From Macrocystis pyrifera (lineage: Eukaryota > Sar > Phaeophyceae > Laminariales > Laminariaceae): a stretch of DNA of 64,000 bases. How positions within the stretch are numbered: the first letter of the stretch is position 1; each line of letters opens with the position of its first letter. The stretch spans positions 8,080,336 to 8,144,335 of the forward strand of contig JASSKH010000019.1 of assembly GCA_031763025.1 (NCBI GenBank). The letters are read 5' to 3'. A program made the translations under genes and the position numbers. The notes beneath the pieces are model-generated. The model searched no databases. It was given only the letters and a program-made list of their open reading frames with translations, and had not been told where the DNA came from. Shown here in pieces: positions 1-14,969 of the stretch.

Positions 1-144
1 CTGAAAAGCGTACTACTCCGCACGCTGCCTTAGCTGCCATCCCTCATTACGGAACGATCGCCCTGTCCCGAGCATCACGGGGCAATTTGCACACGAATAT
101 TGAATTCAAAATTGCCTTATATTGTGGGCCAAGAGCTAGCTCAC

Positions 145-285
145 CATTCGGCACTCCCCCATGTCGTTCTTCGCTGCCCCGTCGCAATCGTCGCCCGCCT
201 TCACCTCGCTGACGCAGTCGATGAAAGATCGCCCGTCCTCGTACGTCGTCTGCTCCTTGCCTGACTCGGTGTCCCAAGACGTCAC
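145..285 (-). CDS. Exon 6: continuing beta-helix segment, last exon visible
   Basis: The 141-nt exon (47 codons, 303-349) lies between TTTCAG|GTGACG and CGAATG|GTGAGC, phase 0 at both ends. It reads VTSWDT, then YEDGRSF and three cysteines (326, 336, 347) ending GECRM. In the families I recall, this block comes before the catalytic coils, which would be encoded to the left of this window. Confidence 0.88.
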
Positions 286-2511
286 CTGAAAGAAGTACCA
301 TGTGTGCATCCATACAATTATGAAAAAACAAGAAAACACTTCGTACCAAAACGTGTATGGTTAAATATTAGTCGTTACCTGAAATCGTTAGACGCGCCCA
401 AAAAAAAAAACAGAAAAAAAGGCCAGCCAAACACGCCATGACAACAACAACAACAACAACAACAAAATGGGAGTAAGGCCAGGACAGATATATCGTGTTT
501 TTTTTTTTTCAGTTTTTGTTCACTCAATTTTAGTGCACCTCCTCCCCCCGCCTCTGTTTGGAACACAAGAACAAAAGTGGGGTGTCGTTTTTTTTTTTTT
601 TCCCCCGTTCACCCTTGGTTTTATTGTGGCTGATGCGCGTACGTTTTAACACACAAGAGAGGTTGTGCGTTGCGTACATATCTTAGCTGCCCAATGGTGC
701 CCCCCAAGGTCTCAACACGGACGAATACGTAAACCGCTACTTCGCACTTGCAAGAGTGTTGAGTTTTTTTGCACACGGGTGCGATCGGTGTTCAACGCTC
801 GATTCATATCCACAAAACCGAAAAAGAACACCTATACCGAACGAGGCATTTTCGGACAAAAAATCTGGTCCATAGAGCCTTCCGAAAACGTATTGCTCGA
901 CTTTTATTTCGGGGGACCATAGTAAATAGGACCTACGGTACATGCAAAAACCTATATATTTTCCTATTTTTACCAACAGTATTTGGTCCTATTTACTACG
1001 GTCCCCCGTAATAGTAGCACTCTTTTTTCTTTATCGTTGTTGACCCGTTAAGAACCGCAGTACCATTTTGGTCACAAACTAACTATTACTGCTATTACGG
1101 GGGTCCATAGTAAATAGGACCAATTATTGCTATTACGGGGGGGTCCATAGTAAATAGGACCAATGGTATACATAAAAACCTACAAGGTATATATTTACCT
1201 ATTTTTTTCGAACAATATTTGGTCCTATTTACTATGGTCCCCCGTGACAGTAAATATCATAGGTAAAAATACAGTTTTTTTTTTGCATCGTAGGTCCTAC
1301 GTAATATGGCCCCCGTAATAGTCAAACTCCACGTAAATTGTCCCCAAAGCGGTACTCTGCAGTCCTACGAGCGCCAAAAGAGACAACGAGCGACGACAAA
1401 ACGATCGCACTCCTGTGCAAACTCGACGCTATCTACAGATGTATCCTTTCATCATGAGGTCACATAAAACCCATACTACAGTATTCATATATATATATAT
1501 ATATATATATCTCAAGTACGCGCGATCGAAGCATCACACGCAGCTTTCGCAAAGATGACTTGGGACGATCTCCCAGCAGCCGCAAAATACGTTTTTTTTT
1601 ACTTATTTTATTTTATTTTATTTTATTTTATTTAGTTTCGCACATTTCACAAAAAAAATATTTTTTTAATCAAATCTCACCTTCGTCTTCTTGAAAGACA
1701 AGTTCCCCCCGTGTGCCCGAAGTTCATAAAAGTCGTCTGGTCCGTTTGACTGGATTCTCAGAATGTCTGCGTCGCCGTCCGCATCGGCGCCGTGAACGTA
1801 CAGCGTAACGCCGTCCACGATTCGGAGGTCGCGCGCCAGCAGCCAGTAGCCGGTGGGGTCCCCATCGGTGACCTCTCCGTCCGCGTCAAGGATGTACAGG
1901 TCCCCGTTGCTTCCCTGGCCCTCATACAGGGTTGTGAGGGTGGCACACCCTCCCCCCTCGAGGTCTGGCGAGACAAAGGAAGCATGGTTTTGATTCGAAA
2001 ATTGGGGGGGGGGGGGGGGATTGGGGGCAAAGTAGATGGTATGTTTTTGGTTTGAAAGACGTGGATCGAGACAAAGGAGTGATGTTTTGGAATTAAATGG
2101 GGGGGGGGGGGGGGGGTCGGGGGGGGGGGGAGGGGGGCGGGGTGCTCATGTCATGCATGGCCGAAGTCGTACGACCGTAGACCCTCGAGGCCTGGCGAGA
2201 AATGGGAGATATATTCTTCGGTTTGAATGAGCGGGGTGGGTGGGTGGGGGGTACTCGTTTGTTGATTCCCTTAGTCGTGTGATCATTGACCACGCATCCT
2301 TTTTCGAGACGGAGCACCGTTGCTACTCCAATTATAGACACCTCCATGAGTTGGGCGCTCCTTCCTTTGCTGCGGCATGTCACATATTACGGGGGACCAT
2401 AGTAAATAGGACCTACGGTACAAACAAAAACCTATGTATTTCTCTATTTTTACTAACAATATCTGGTCCTATTTACTATGGCCCCCCATAATAGAAACCT
2501 TTTCTAATGGA

Positions 2512-2553
<42 letters not shown>

Positions 2554-5500
2554 CTTCTTATTACGGGGGTCCCTTATTACGGGGGTCCAAAGTTAATAGG
2601 ACCTATGGTATACATGAAAACCTATATATTTGCCTATTTTTACTAACAATATTTGGTCCTATTTACTATGTCCCCCGTAATAGGCATGAGCGAGGTACAG
2701 CACTCTAATGACGCACGATGATCGCACTCTTATTATTATTACCGCAAAACTATATCGCCAGCCAAAGCAGTACTCGCGAGAGTACACACCCTTTACCATC
2801 CCGACACTATCGCACTCCAGTGTCGCGACACTATTTCCACGCTCCGTGATATCGCAACACTATAGGCACTCTATTACGGAGGACCATATTAATAGTAAAT
2901 AGGACCGAATATTGTCAGTAAAAAACAGGCGAATATATAGGTTTTTATGCATACCGTAGGTCCTATTAACTATGGACCCCCGTAATACCGCAAGAGCACC
3001 TTACACATCAGACAGCTCATCGATTCCCACTTCATGATATATACATTCATTCCCGATTGGCAAGACCTAGCTCCTTGTTGCCGCATGGGAGCTGTATAAT
3101 CTGCATACTCTAGGACGCGATGCAGGTGCTGCACAAGATATACTAACGGCAGTTGCACCGCCACCTGGCCGTGACGGGGGGGCATACTAAATACGACCTA
3201 CGGGCTAGCCAAAAACTCATATAATTCCCTATTTTTACTCATAAAAAAAATGTTTCCCCATTGATTATGGTCCCCCTTAAGATCGCCCTCTTATTATTAC
3301 GGGGGACCATAGTAAATAGGACCCAATATTGTGAGTAAAAAATAGGTAAATATATAGGTTTTTATGGATACCCTAGGTCCTGTTAACTATGGACCCCCGT
3401 AGTAGGGGGGAACACCATCGCATTCTTGCTCGTGAATCCCGCTCGAATCATCGACGACACTCATGTCGCCGAAACTGTCGCCCTCTGCTTTCGCAGCACT
3501 GAAACCGTCGCACTCTCTGCTTATAATATCGCAACCGCACACCGCAACCCGATTATATCACGCTCTCTTTATCGCAGCTGAATTACCTCAACCCAATTAT
3601 CGCAACGCACCACGCCATGGCAGCTCGATTTCCGCAGCACACCATCGCAATCACGTTACCGCAAGACCACATCACTGATGCTATTATCGCAGCTCTTATT
3701 ACCTCACTCTACACGAAGTGCCAGATGATTCATTACGCAGGGGTTTACGGGTGGGTGAAACGCATAGTATTATCGAGGCACGAGAAAATGCGAGGTTTAC
3801 ACGCACGGAAGAAGTTTGGGCAACCAATCAGATCAACGCGGGTTAATTGTACGTAACAATTGGATAGCCTTGAGACACACCTTTGCCTATTTCGCAGTTG
3901 GTGACCAGCGAGCTAAGCACGTTGTCAAGCAGAGTCAGAGCCACGAGGGTAAAGGTATGATACACGTTAGTTTGAGTTGAAGAGGGCTCTGTGCCGAGCG
4001 TTCGATCCGATCTGTTGGAATGTTGAGCAAGCAGGGGTTTTCGCCAGCCAGACATTTTTTTGTCCAAAAAATAAAAATCTTGATCGAGAGACTTTCCTTG
4101 GAGAGAGAATCGTTCGTGGTGTCTTCTGAGCTAGCTGCGAGTGTGGACAGTGTGGACAGTGTGGACAGTGTGGACGGAAAGCCTTGGGGACCATGTCGGA
4201 GGGCGTTTCACTGTTCGAGTCATGACTTGACTCAACAGCAGCAGGGTGAACAACTTCACATTCATAGTACAGTAGTTATCTGTGCACGAGACGATATCGC
4301 AAGAAATTATTTTCGCGACGCGAGACGATATCGCACAAAAAATATTTTCGCGAGTCTGTTCGCATACTTGGCATTATCGCAAACACCGCAAACAAATCGC
4401 ATGGGATATGCAACACTTGGAACTACGTAGCGTGACCAACTAGTATGTAACACTAGAGGTGGGGTGAACGGCGAGTACAGTACGCGTACATGCTTCTGTT
4501 TTGTAGGAGACAATATCGCAAGACACTAGTCTAAACAGATCGCACTCACACATCGTAGACGAGGTCACCCGCACGTCGGCAACTCGTTCACAGGACGTCG
4601 GGATCTTTCCGCCGGAAGAGCCCGGCGTGGGCGCCGGCGCCGGCGACGACGCCTCCACACCTGCATAAAACCCGCCAAGCCAAAAAAGAAAAAAACAAGC
4701 ACCAGATTATCATGTCTACTACCGTGATATTATATTAGCATTCCGACAAAGCTATATAGGGTGTGGGTAGAAGAAATTATTTACCAGGCAAATTATGTAT
4801 TCGACTAATGAGGCGTTTTCTCGGCCTGCACCACGCCTCCTCTTCGTCGGGGTGCCCACTGTCTGCAGTACACCCCTACCCTTGAAGAAAAACGAGTCTA
4901 CTCACCGATTTCATACGCCGTGAACCCCAGGTATCCTCCGCAGATCAAGCTGTCGTCACCCGGACAAGGGTAGTCGCAGTTGCCCACGCCGTTGACGTCG
5001 AGCTCAACGTCTTCCGCGGCACACCTGCCCAAAGGGTTTACAGTGAGTTGAATGGAGGGGGGGGGGGGGGGGGGGGGGGGGGGCACTCATTTGTTGCTTG
5101 CCTTAGTCATTTGACCATTGACAACGCATCCCTTTCGAGACGGAGCACGGAGGGGGGGGGTACTCATTGTCATGCATGGTCGTGGTCGTATGAGCACGGA
5201 GGAGGGGGGGGGGGGGAAAGGCGTACTCATTTGTTGTCTTGCCGTAGTCATTTGACCAACCATTGACCACGCATCCCCTTCGAAAGGGAGTTGGAGCGAG
5301 GGAGGGGGCGGGGGTACTCATTATCATGCATGGCGGTAGTCGTATGACCATAGACCCTCGCATCCCTACAATGCCGGGACGGACCACGTCGGGTTTTCAC
5401 CGAACAGGCAGGCATTGCTTGCACCAAGCGCGAGGCGCCGTGAGGTGGGCACTAAGATTGTTTTGTTTTCGTGGGGGTTTTTTTACACACTTGTAGTTCT

Positions 5501-6497
5501 GAGCTCATGTGTGCAAGCAGCTACTAGAGTACTTGCCGCCCCGTCTAGAGTGCACTCCATCATTTTACAGATTAATTCATCTTTGTACATTCAAAGTGTG
5601 TTTGCCTAGAAAGCGTGACCTACAGTTATCGCCGGCTATATTCAGGCAGGGCGAACTGAGCACTCTACAGTTAGGTCTGCGCGCGAGCTCCCTTTTGTAG
5701 ACGTCGCCGGCTATATGGGTGCCCGTGGACGTTTATATGCAAACTAGTACCATTGTTTTCGACCAATCACAGCCAAGCAAACTGACCACAGCCGTCATCA
5801 ATAGCATCTAAATCCCCCAAGCCTGAAGCATTCTGTGTGACTAACAGTTCCAAGATACAGTAGCGAAAAAATACAAAAGCTTTTGGGATGGGGTATAAAA
5901 AAATAAAGATATAAATGAACCACAGCAGCCTGAATGAACACGGAACACGCAAGAGCAGCAGCCGCAGCATCAGCAACAGCTTCAGCATCACCAGCATCAC
6001 CACCAGCAGCATCACCAGCATCACCAGCATCACCACCAGCAGCAGCAGCAGCAGCAGCAGGCAGCATCACCACCAGCACCAGCACCACCAGCAGCTTCTG
6101 CGGCGGCGGCGGCGGCAGCAGCAGCAGCAGCAGCAGCAGCGGCAGCAGCAGCAAGAGATGGAAGGCGGCGATGCCGTGGGGGGGCCGTGCCTTCCTTCTG
6201 CTTTGGGTGCTTCTTGTCTCTCCTCCACCTTGCGGTCAACGTTGGGATGGAAAACGTGTTCTTCATGGGTCCCTTGGCTTGCGGGGCATGGCCCGCATGA
6301 CCAAGGCAACACGTTATTTGCTTAGTCGGTTAGGTACGACATGAGTCGATCGCATGCTTCCAACACGTCATGGCGGCAGCTCAAGCGCTTGATGTACGAG
6401 GCTACCGCTGTCGCTTGTCGCTTGTCCCTTCCGGTTTCGTTCATAGTGTTCACCGCTCGAGCTAACAAAGCGCCGTTCGTTTTTTTTCAGCAAGACG

Positions 6498-6528
<31 letters not shown>

Positions 6529-9500
6529 TTTGTCGACCAATCGATTGTTTTCGGCCCCCATCCTCTCTCTCGCGATTTTAACTCGCGCTCATCGACTACT
6601 CAATGAGTTGGAGTGCGACTTTCACCATGGTCTGCACAAAAGACAGAGCAACAACAGCAGTGCGTGTTGTCTTCACAGTGCATCGTCCTTTCCACTCAGT
6701 TTCTCATCAGTACACCGCGTGTCCGTCTTGGTTCCTTTTCCTATTACGGGGGTCCATAGTTAATAGGACCTATGGTATACATAAAAACCTATATATTTCC
6801 CTATTTTTACTAACAATATTTGGTCCCGTTAAGTATGAACCCCCGTAATAGAGAGATAATAATCACGGGGTCACAGACTGAGACAGAGAAAGACCACAAC
6901 CAAAAAAAATAGTCGCAAATTCATGGCGGAAAAGCACGTGAAATGCCAGCGCACCGGGTACGAGAGCGCCACCACACAAACACGGCAACAAAAAAAAGAA
7001 AACAACAACAAAACTAGGAACAAAAAATTAAATGTAACAGAATAGAAAACGACGCAAGGAGATAAACAAAAAGCTTCTATTTAACAAAAAAAAAAAAAAG
7101 TAACATCAACAGACGGAAAACACACGTAAACATCAACACCTATAGCAATATCGGTCGATCCTCGACACAGCGACACAAGTGCAGCAGTGCCGTTGAAAAA
7201 AAAACAAAAGCCTTCGAAATCCATTATTTGGGGTCTTCGGGCCTTACCACGTTACTGAAAGTGGATGAACAATACGACGGAGTAGCATCGGTAGAATACG
7301 ATATTTTACACCTTTGAGCGAAGTTTCAGAGTTCGACCCGTGCCATGCGGCCGTGCCACTTTTTTTTTTGCTGCTCGTTCGGGTCTCACGCACTCGTAAG
7401 CTTCACAAGAGTAGGCTGTCTACTGCTATTGTAACTTCAAACTGTGACAAATTCTGCTCAAGACAGCGCTGGCCACGGAGTAGTTAGTCTGCTGCTGTAT
7501 TACGGGGAAACATAGCTAATAGGACCTGCGGTACACACAAAAAAATACATTTTTTTTTCCTATTTTCACCAGCAATATTTGGTCCTGTTTACTATGGTCC
7601 CCCATAAAAGTACAGTAGTAGTATTAATATAATAGGTTATTCCTTGTAATCCACAAGCTTCCACGCACGGTGGTAGGTGCTTCTTAGGGAGCGCTTAAGG
7701 GGGGGACTGGCTGTTTTTTTGGTGGATGATATGGAGGGATGTTGGTTGTGGTAGTCTCCATGTGTGTCACATCCGAATTCCTCCGGCGGATTGGTAAAAA
7801 CACATCCGAAATCGGTTTTGATAACATACCGCTGCGTTCTTTTCCTGGAGAGTTCTCCACTTTCTGTTCCTCAGGCTTTTTTTGGAACAACTAGTACACG
7901 TTGTCGGATGGCAAGCATAATAATACGGGTACGGGCACGCTGACGGGGCAGTTCACTGCTGCAGTACAGTTTAGTAGTATTAGTAATAGCAGTTTACCTC
8001 TTTTAACCAACACACTTTGAACCTACAGTACTCGCTGCAGGGGGGTTACTGGGTCTACTGCAGTTCAACCAACCTACGTGTTGATGCTATCATACTACAC
8101 AAACGCGTACCCTATTTACAAGTCTATACTCAGACAGCGCTGACCGAGCAGTCTGCAGAATAAATAGTTCAGTACTGCATCCATCCCCCTCACCAACATA
8201 ATTGGAACTGGAGCTGCTGAAGAGTATCTCCTGCTGTACCTTCAAACTACAAGGCTTTAAAAAGGGGTCGGTCATTAATAGGAGAGATAACCTACTAATC
8301 ATACCGGGACCAATCTATTCTTAGCCTGTATGTCGACCGATATTTATAGGGACTTGCTTCGGAAATACTGTTGACGGTTCGTACTGTATGTGTTATTTAT
8401 ACCTGCTGTACCCTGCACACCTCGTTCGGACGAACTGGGCAAATTTTATACGTCACGGGACAGCTTTCGCGGACTTTAATTGCGCGCCGCGCAATGTATA
8501 TAAAACCCCTGTTCTGGCAGGTACTGGAGCAATGCATATATAGTCATTCCCATTGACTAGATCCAACTTTTGAGAGAATCCTCGGCAGATATCGATCGAC
8601 AAAACCAACGACACCGTCATGAAATCTGAACGGAATGCGCTGGTTAAGGTCTCCAATCCCGCCTAGTGTCACAGTGCTCACACCTCGGTCGGTGATATGT
8701 GGCGTGGGCTGACCAGGCGTCTGATAAAAAAAAAACATTTTGGCACTGGTCTGTAATAGAAGACAGACGACAAAAAATCTCTACGTACCCCTCTCCGATG
8801 GCAAAAAATAGACCTTTTTGTGTGTCCCGTAGGTCTTATTTACGATGGTCCCCCGTAAACAGTAGTCTGCTCAAGACACCAGCGCTGACTGGGCAGTCTA
8901 CTGTAGCACAGTAGGTTCAACTGCTGTAGCACAGCAGTATAGGGTTCGACTGCTGCACCACACCGGCTTATCCCTTCTTCTGACCAACACACTCGAAATG
9001 CCAACGGCGGGGTCGGCAAGAGGCTATTTACGGGGGTCCATAGTTAACAGGACCAAATTTTGTTAGTAAAAATATGTAAATATATAGGTTTGTATGTATA
9101 CCATAGGTCCTATTAACTATGTGTACCCCCGTAATAGGAGAGCTATTAACAGGAGGACGAACAGGCTCATTCATACCCATGGCTTGGGGACGGAGCTTTT
9201 GGCGTGACTTAGGAAGCAAAGACAAGGTTATATATATAACATTAGCAAAACAAAAATAAAGTAAACTTGATTTTGTCAAGATCGTTTCAATTCGACGTTC
9301 TGCGTACGTTTTTTGTCGTTGGAATTCTTGTATTTCGCATCGCTATTTGATTTCACTAATTCTGAAGAAAAGGCCATCATATTATTTGGGAGATTCACAC
9401 GTTACCATGCCAGAAGAGAAGGCCAAAAGTGTGGCCGCAGCAAGAGAGCACATAGGTTTTAGGCTGGAGGCAATGTATGACGATGGTCAATGCAAGTCAT

Positions 9501-12500
9501 GTACAACGGAGGGGGGAGGTCAGACTATTAGTAGAAAGAAGCCTTCAAGAAGGGAAAGCGCGGTATGTCTTGGTTCAGAGTGATTACGTAACAAAGAGAG
9601 ACAGACCGCCACTACTGCGGTGGTATTGATAGAGGTCGTTCGATTAAAGTCAGAATGATTCCAAAAAAAAAGTGGGATAAATAATGGTTCAGAGAGTATT
9701 TCAAAAGAGACTACTAGTATATCTACTACTGCGGGAATAGAGGATATTCAATTCAAGTCGGATTGGAACATGCGCAATACGATACATCGCCGGAGGGAAA
9801 AATAGAAAAAAAAACACAACTGATAGACAAGTTCTTTCAGGAATGTTTTGATTGATCAACGGTGAAGCTCATGCTGCACATTGCCGGATGGCAAGCCTAA
9901 TATCAATAGACTAGTCTATTAATAGTACGTACTTACAGTTTCCGGTTTCGATTTCCTTTGGAAATTGGAAGAGCGAGGGCGGCGAACTATTTTTTTGCTC
10001 GCCATGATCATCTGACCATTCACCACGCATCCCTCCCGAGACGGAGTGGGGGGGGGGGAGGCGTACTCATTTGTTGCTTGACTTAGTATTTCGACCATTG
10101 ACTATGCATGCATCCCTTTCGATACGGAGCACCGTTCTTTCTTCTTATATAGAGACACCTCCTGCAATAGTTGGGCGCTCATCACGTTGTTTCCATATAC
10201 TACACGGAAAGGTTTTGCTAAGGCGGTAAGGCGGTAGGGGGAGGTGTCCATATTGGGGGGTGGTATACTCTTTATCACGCATGGCCGTAGTCAGATGACC
10301 ATAGACCCCTCGCATCCCTACAATGCCGGGCCGGAGCACGTCGGGTTTTCACCGACCAGGCAGACATTGATTGCACCAGGCGCGAAGCGCCGTGGGGTGT
10401 TGGGCGAGTCGCATGGAGGTTGAGCGGCATCCTACTAAGAACCGCTCTAGAGGCGGATTTTCTTGCATATGGATGACAGCATCAATGAATTGGTTTCATT
10501 TTTTCTGGTGTGGCCACTTCCACAGACAGCAATGGGTTACTATGTAACTGCCTCGTGGGTGCCTTACCATATACACACTACGTAGGAGATACGATCATCC
10601 CCCTTGCGCGGAGCACAGGTTCTCCCCGCACAAAAATATCAACTTGACAGCCAGCCGTGGCAATCGTCAAAAAAAAAAAATAATAATAATAATAAACGGT
10701 ACCCTGGATGTCTATACTGTATGTAGCTCACGCAGTGAGAGGCGTGTTTTACAGCGTCGTCGCCAACCGACGCCAACTCAACCTACATATACTGGTATAC
10801 CAGGTATATAATATAGGGGGTGGGGGGGGGGGGGGTCTTCTGACTACCATACTGTAGATGGCTGCGAGGACAAACACGAGAACCACAAACCAACAGCAAC
10901 GACGACCCGTGCTATAAACAATACCAGGCCCGTCCCGCACAGAAAGGTCCCACACAAAATCAAGACATCCAGCCCCAAGGCCACGGAAAGACGTATACCA
11001 TCGAGCCCCCGCGGAGGCCGCATCCCACTGAAATGGTACCGTTTAGCCCCGGGGTCACTACTGAGTCTCGCGGGATACCCCCCCGGGATGTACCGCAGAG
11101 GTAGCACAGTTTGGCCGAAAAAAAAAAACTGGTTGACCGTGCTCCTTTGAGGGGCACTGACAGCACCAAATATCGTTGCAATTCCTCACGAGCTATATAC
11201 TACATACACCGTGTCACACCATCACGCTGGCTGATAAGATAACACGCCACCCTGATACGAATTTCAGGCTCGGTTTCCCTCCAAAAAAAAAAAATGGGGG
11301 CACACACAACCAAAACAGTGGCTTACGGAAAATATTTATTTCGTCGAGAATGGTTGCACAGACGCATCGCTGGTCGTACTCAATACGCCCTCCCCGTTGT
11401 CGAGAAACCCAGCAGCCTTGAAATATCGTCCGAGGGGGTGTGGTATCTTATCACCCTAGGGTGATACGGTACTATGTTCGTTGCATACCTATGTAGGACA
11501 AACTATTACGGGGGACCACAGTAAATAGGACCAAACATTGTTATTACGGGGGTACATAGTTAACAGGACCTATGGTGTTCATTAAAACCTACATATTTAC
11601 CGATTTTTACTAACAAAATTTGGTCCCGTTAACTATGGACCCCCGTAATAGTAAAAACAATGACATATATTGTTATCAGTGTGTGCCGTAGGTCCTGTTT
11701 ACTGTGGTCCCCCATAGGAGGGTTATACATGTTTTTGTGGGTGAGATTTGAGAGGGAGAGCTCCTGGAGTGACGACGGAGCCTAAAAAAATATGGCGAGT
11801 TCCCTCCCTGTAAGGCAAGCAAGGGTCCGACGGCGCGAAAAACCGCATGTCGGCGACACCGGCCGAACGACGGCCCATAGCCGACACAAAAACACCGAGC
11901 GACAGAGAGACCGGACGATCGACTGTCGCCGCGGAACGAGCGGGAACTCGAACGACGGCGGTCGGCCCAGAGATGGCGAGACGAAAAACGGCGTGCAAGC
12001 AGGCAACGACGTGACGACGAAACGTCTCTCTTATGAAGTAAGCTCCGAGGTTCCGCCGAGCTTCCGAGGTTGCGCCGCGTTTCCGAGGTTCCACCGCGTT
12101 TCTGACGTTGCGCATCGCGCCCGAGGTTCCGCCGAGTTTCGGAGGTTACGCCACGCTTCGGAGGTTTCCGTTGCGATTGATCTCGCTCTTGCCGGGCTCT
12201 CGCCGCAACGAGCGCGGTCCGTCGCGGCGCGAGGCGGCCTTTTTCGCCAACAGCGGTATCCACCCCCCTAATTAAAAGTAGTATAGAGCACTGTAGAGGC
12301 CTACGAAGTACACTGCGGTGTGTGTTTATATACCAGGGTATGTAGCCCGAGTGTTTTGTTTTTTTTCGTTTCGCCTACTTTGATTTTTTTTATAAATTTT
12401 GAAATACGTCAGCTTTGCTTTTAAAAAAAAAAAAACTAAACAAAATACGTCTGCGATGGGTTATCCAATGTGAGTGATCAACGTTGAAGCTCACGCTACC

Positions 12501-14931
12501 TACAACATTGTCAGTTGGCGGAACACAACAATCTGATATGATACGTACAGCAGTTGCGTCCTCGTGTCTCTCATACGATAAATCTGTTGCTTCGACAGCA
12601 GTTGAAACGCGCGAAAGTTCGCACTAATTCGAGCTGCCAAAGCATCTCTCTTGGCTTGGTACTAGGGTGTTGTATAGGTCGTCACCGTATGTAGATAGGG
12701 AGAGCGCAGTAATGTGCGTGAACTCCCCATCTGAGAACACAGGGAACCCTCGAGATAATTGTTTGCCTTCTAAGGGTACAGTAGGGGTGGTCCCTCCAGA
12801 GCTACCAAGCCACGCAAAAAAAAAAAGTGCGCTGTCAAGGGTGTAGGGCCGCCGAGTGTTCCACACCAAAACTTAGTAGTTCGGTGTCGGTCAAGGCATG
12901 TCAGGTCAAGGCGGGCAAGTTGCCGTCTGTCAAGGGGTGAAAGTGCCGTCTTGTCTCCTGACGTCTTCGCTTGGCACGGATGAGATTCTAGCCAGTGCGG
13001 TGGTGTGGGGAATAACGCCGGTTGCCGATGTAGTGCCGGCGTATTGGCCTGATAGCACATACATACCGGCAATACCGAGAGACCGGTAATACTGTACTCA
13101 CAAAACATGCATTAGGTACGGAAATAAGACGAGGCGAACACCAGGTATACACTGGTACGTACAAGGTGCGTCACAAAAATACAGTGCGGACGGTATCGAC
13201 CCGTTTCAGCCATGGACAAGTATGATATCCTACCACTCTGACCCAAAATATAAGGACGGTTTGTATTGACTAAATTTATTAAAACGATCCCTATATTTCG
13301 GGTCAGAGTGGTATGCTATTACGGGGGAGCACAGTAAATAGGACCTACGGTACACACAAAAAAAAACTATTTATTTACCTAGTTTTACCAACAATAATTG
13401 GTCTTACTTCCTAGGGTCCTCCGTAACATGTGCCTGGTACAGGCGTAACGGTCCCTCTATAGAGCCGGTAACGCTTTAGAGCCGGTACGTATGCGCCAGC
13501 CAACAATACCGGCACTATATATAGCGTCAACCGGCACTAACTACTCCGCACACTCCCACCCTGGTGAACACGATATACTCTACAGTTATTGCGGGGGTCC
13601 ATAGTTAACGGGACCAAAATTTGTTAGTAAAAATAGGTAAATATATAGGTTTTTATGTATACCATAGGTGCTATTAACTATGGACCCCCGTAATAGTAGT
13701 AAGCCAAACAATTCCACAAGCACATAGAGGGACCACCATCGTAGCAGTGGTATGGATATGTCACACAAACACAGCATGGACCCGCGAACAAGGATCGATC
13801 ACCGAGGGAACCTGAGCACAAGCCTTAAAACCGTGGTGCCACCACCCTCAACAAGCTTTGCTTCACCGCAGGCTACTGCTACTGTATATCGGTGGGACTT
13901 CGTGCACAGTGCGTACGTGGCGCTCGCCGCCTGTTTTTTATCCCACGCTCTTTTTTGCTCCATCCCGTTTATTATTCTCGCCCTACGAATTATTCAGTAC
14001 TCTCCTACGCATTCTTCCCCGCAATCATTCGGCGTCACGTAGCGGGCGCTCTTCCTCCCCCTTTCATGCTTATCGCCGCGACGTACGGTTCGTGCCGTTT
14101 CTAGACCCAATTTTCTTCTCGGCGTCTCCTAGAACGTGCGTCTCATGTTCACGTCCCAACACTTCTTGTTCGTGGGTCTGTCCTGTATCATGCGCGCCTG
14201 GAAAAATGTCTAGACGTAGGATGGTGCGTGATATGAATATGACAATGAGGGGCCGCCAGGCTGCTGGGCAGAAACCGGAGCGCTGCTGCCGATGAACGTG
14301 TGGTGGTGAATCATTGACGAGGACTAGCGGTGAACAAGAGCTTCCCACGGGAGCAAGGCGCAAGTAGGAGCCTTCAAGAAGAGAACACGAGATATCTGTT
14401 GATTCACGATGATGGTAGGACACAGACTACTATTGACACAAATATTATACTATTAATACGGTACTATAAACATATTGTTATTATTATGCTTGCCTTCTGA
14501 CAAAATAGCGTATAATAGATGTCGTTCCTGTATAAACCAAATACCCTTCCTTAAATCAGTAGGATCCCTCATACACTTCTCTTCCTGTCGTTTCCAAATT
14601 CCCATTCCCCGTAACATATCATTTTAGCTACCAGTACAACATCTTCTATTCCTCATCGACGTTCCATCCCCATGCCATTGGCCGCATTCCTCTGGCTTCT
14701 TCCTCCCTTCCCCTAGCGGCCTGGCGGTCCCCCAGGGCAAGTTTATACCTATATGTACTCTACGTGAAATTGTGACCACATGTTCGATTTAAATCGGGCT
14801 GGAACATGCTTATCATGTATTATACAGCGAAATTCGACGCGAGTCGATGGGGGATGGGGGAAGAAATGGCTGAGCAGTGAGGTTTTCTCGCCATAAAAAT
14901 GAAGCATGGACCTTAAGTTGACCTTAAGTTG

Positions 14932-14969
<38 letters not shown>

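Larger units (their letters stand above)
286..1680 (-). other. Intron 5 of the WSC gene
   Basis: The 1.4-kb intron holds a (CAA)n run near 440, T runs near 500 and 590, a family A MITE (907-1013), a nested MITE pair (1093-1321), an AT microsatellite (about 1485-1511) and an A/T-rich pentamer run near 1608-1636. No exon was seen. Confidence 0.75.
1965..4549 (-). other. Intron 4 of the WSC gene
   Basis: The 2.6-kb intron contains two G tracts, family F fragments, five family A copies, a copy of family K and a 1.7-kb stretch rich in ATCGCA words with no coding signal. A (GTGTGGACA)-type 12-bp tandem at 4139-4175 reads as Ser-Val-Asp repeats in one frame but has no gene context. Confidence 0.75.

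Noticed and set aside
4020-4430. Frame with Val-Asp-Ser repeats
   Set aside because: Produced by a 12-bp tandem inside intron 4 on the antisense strand; no other coding evidence.
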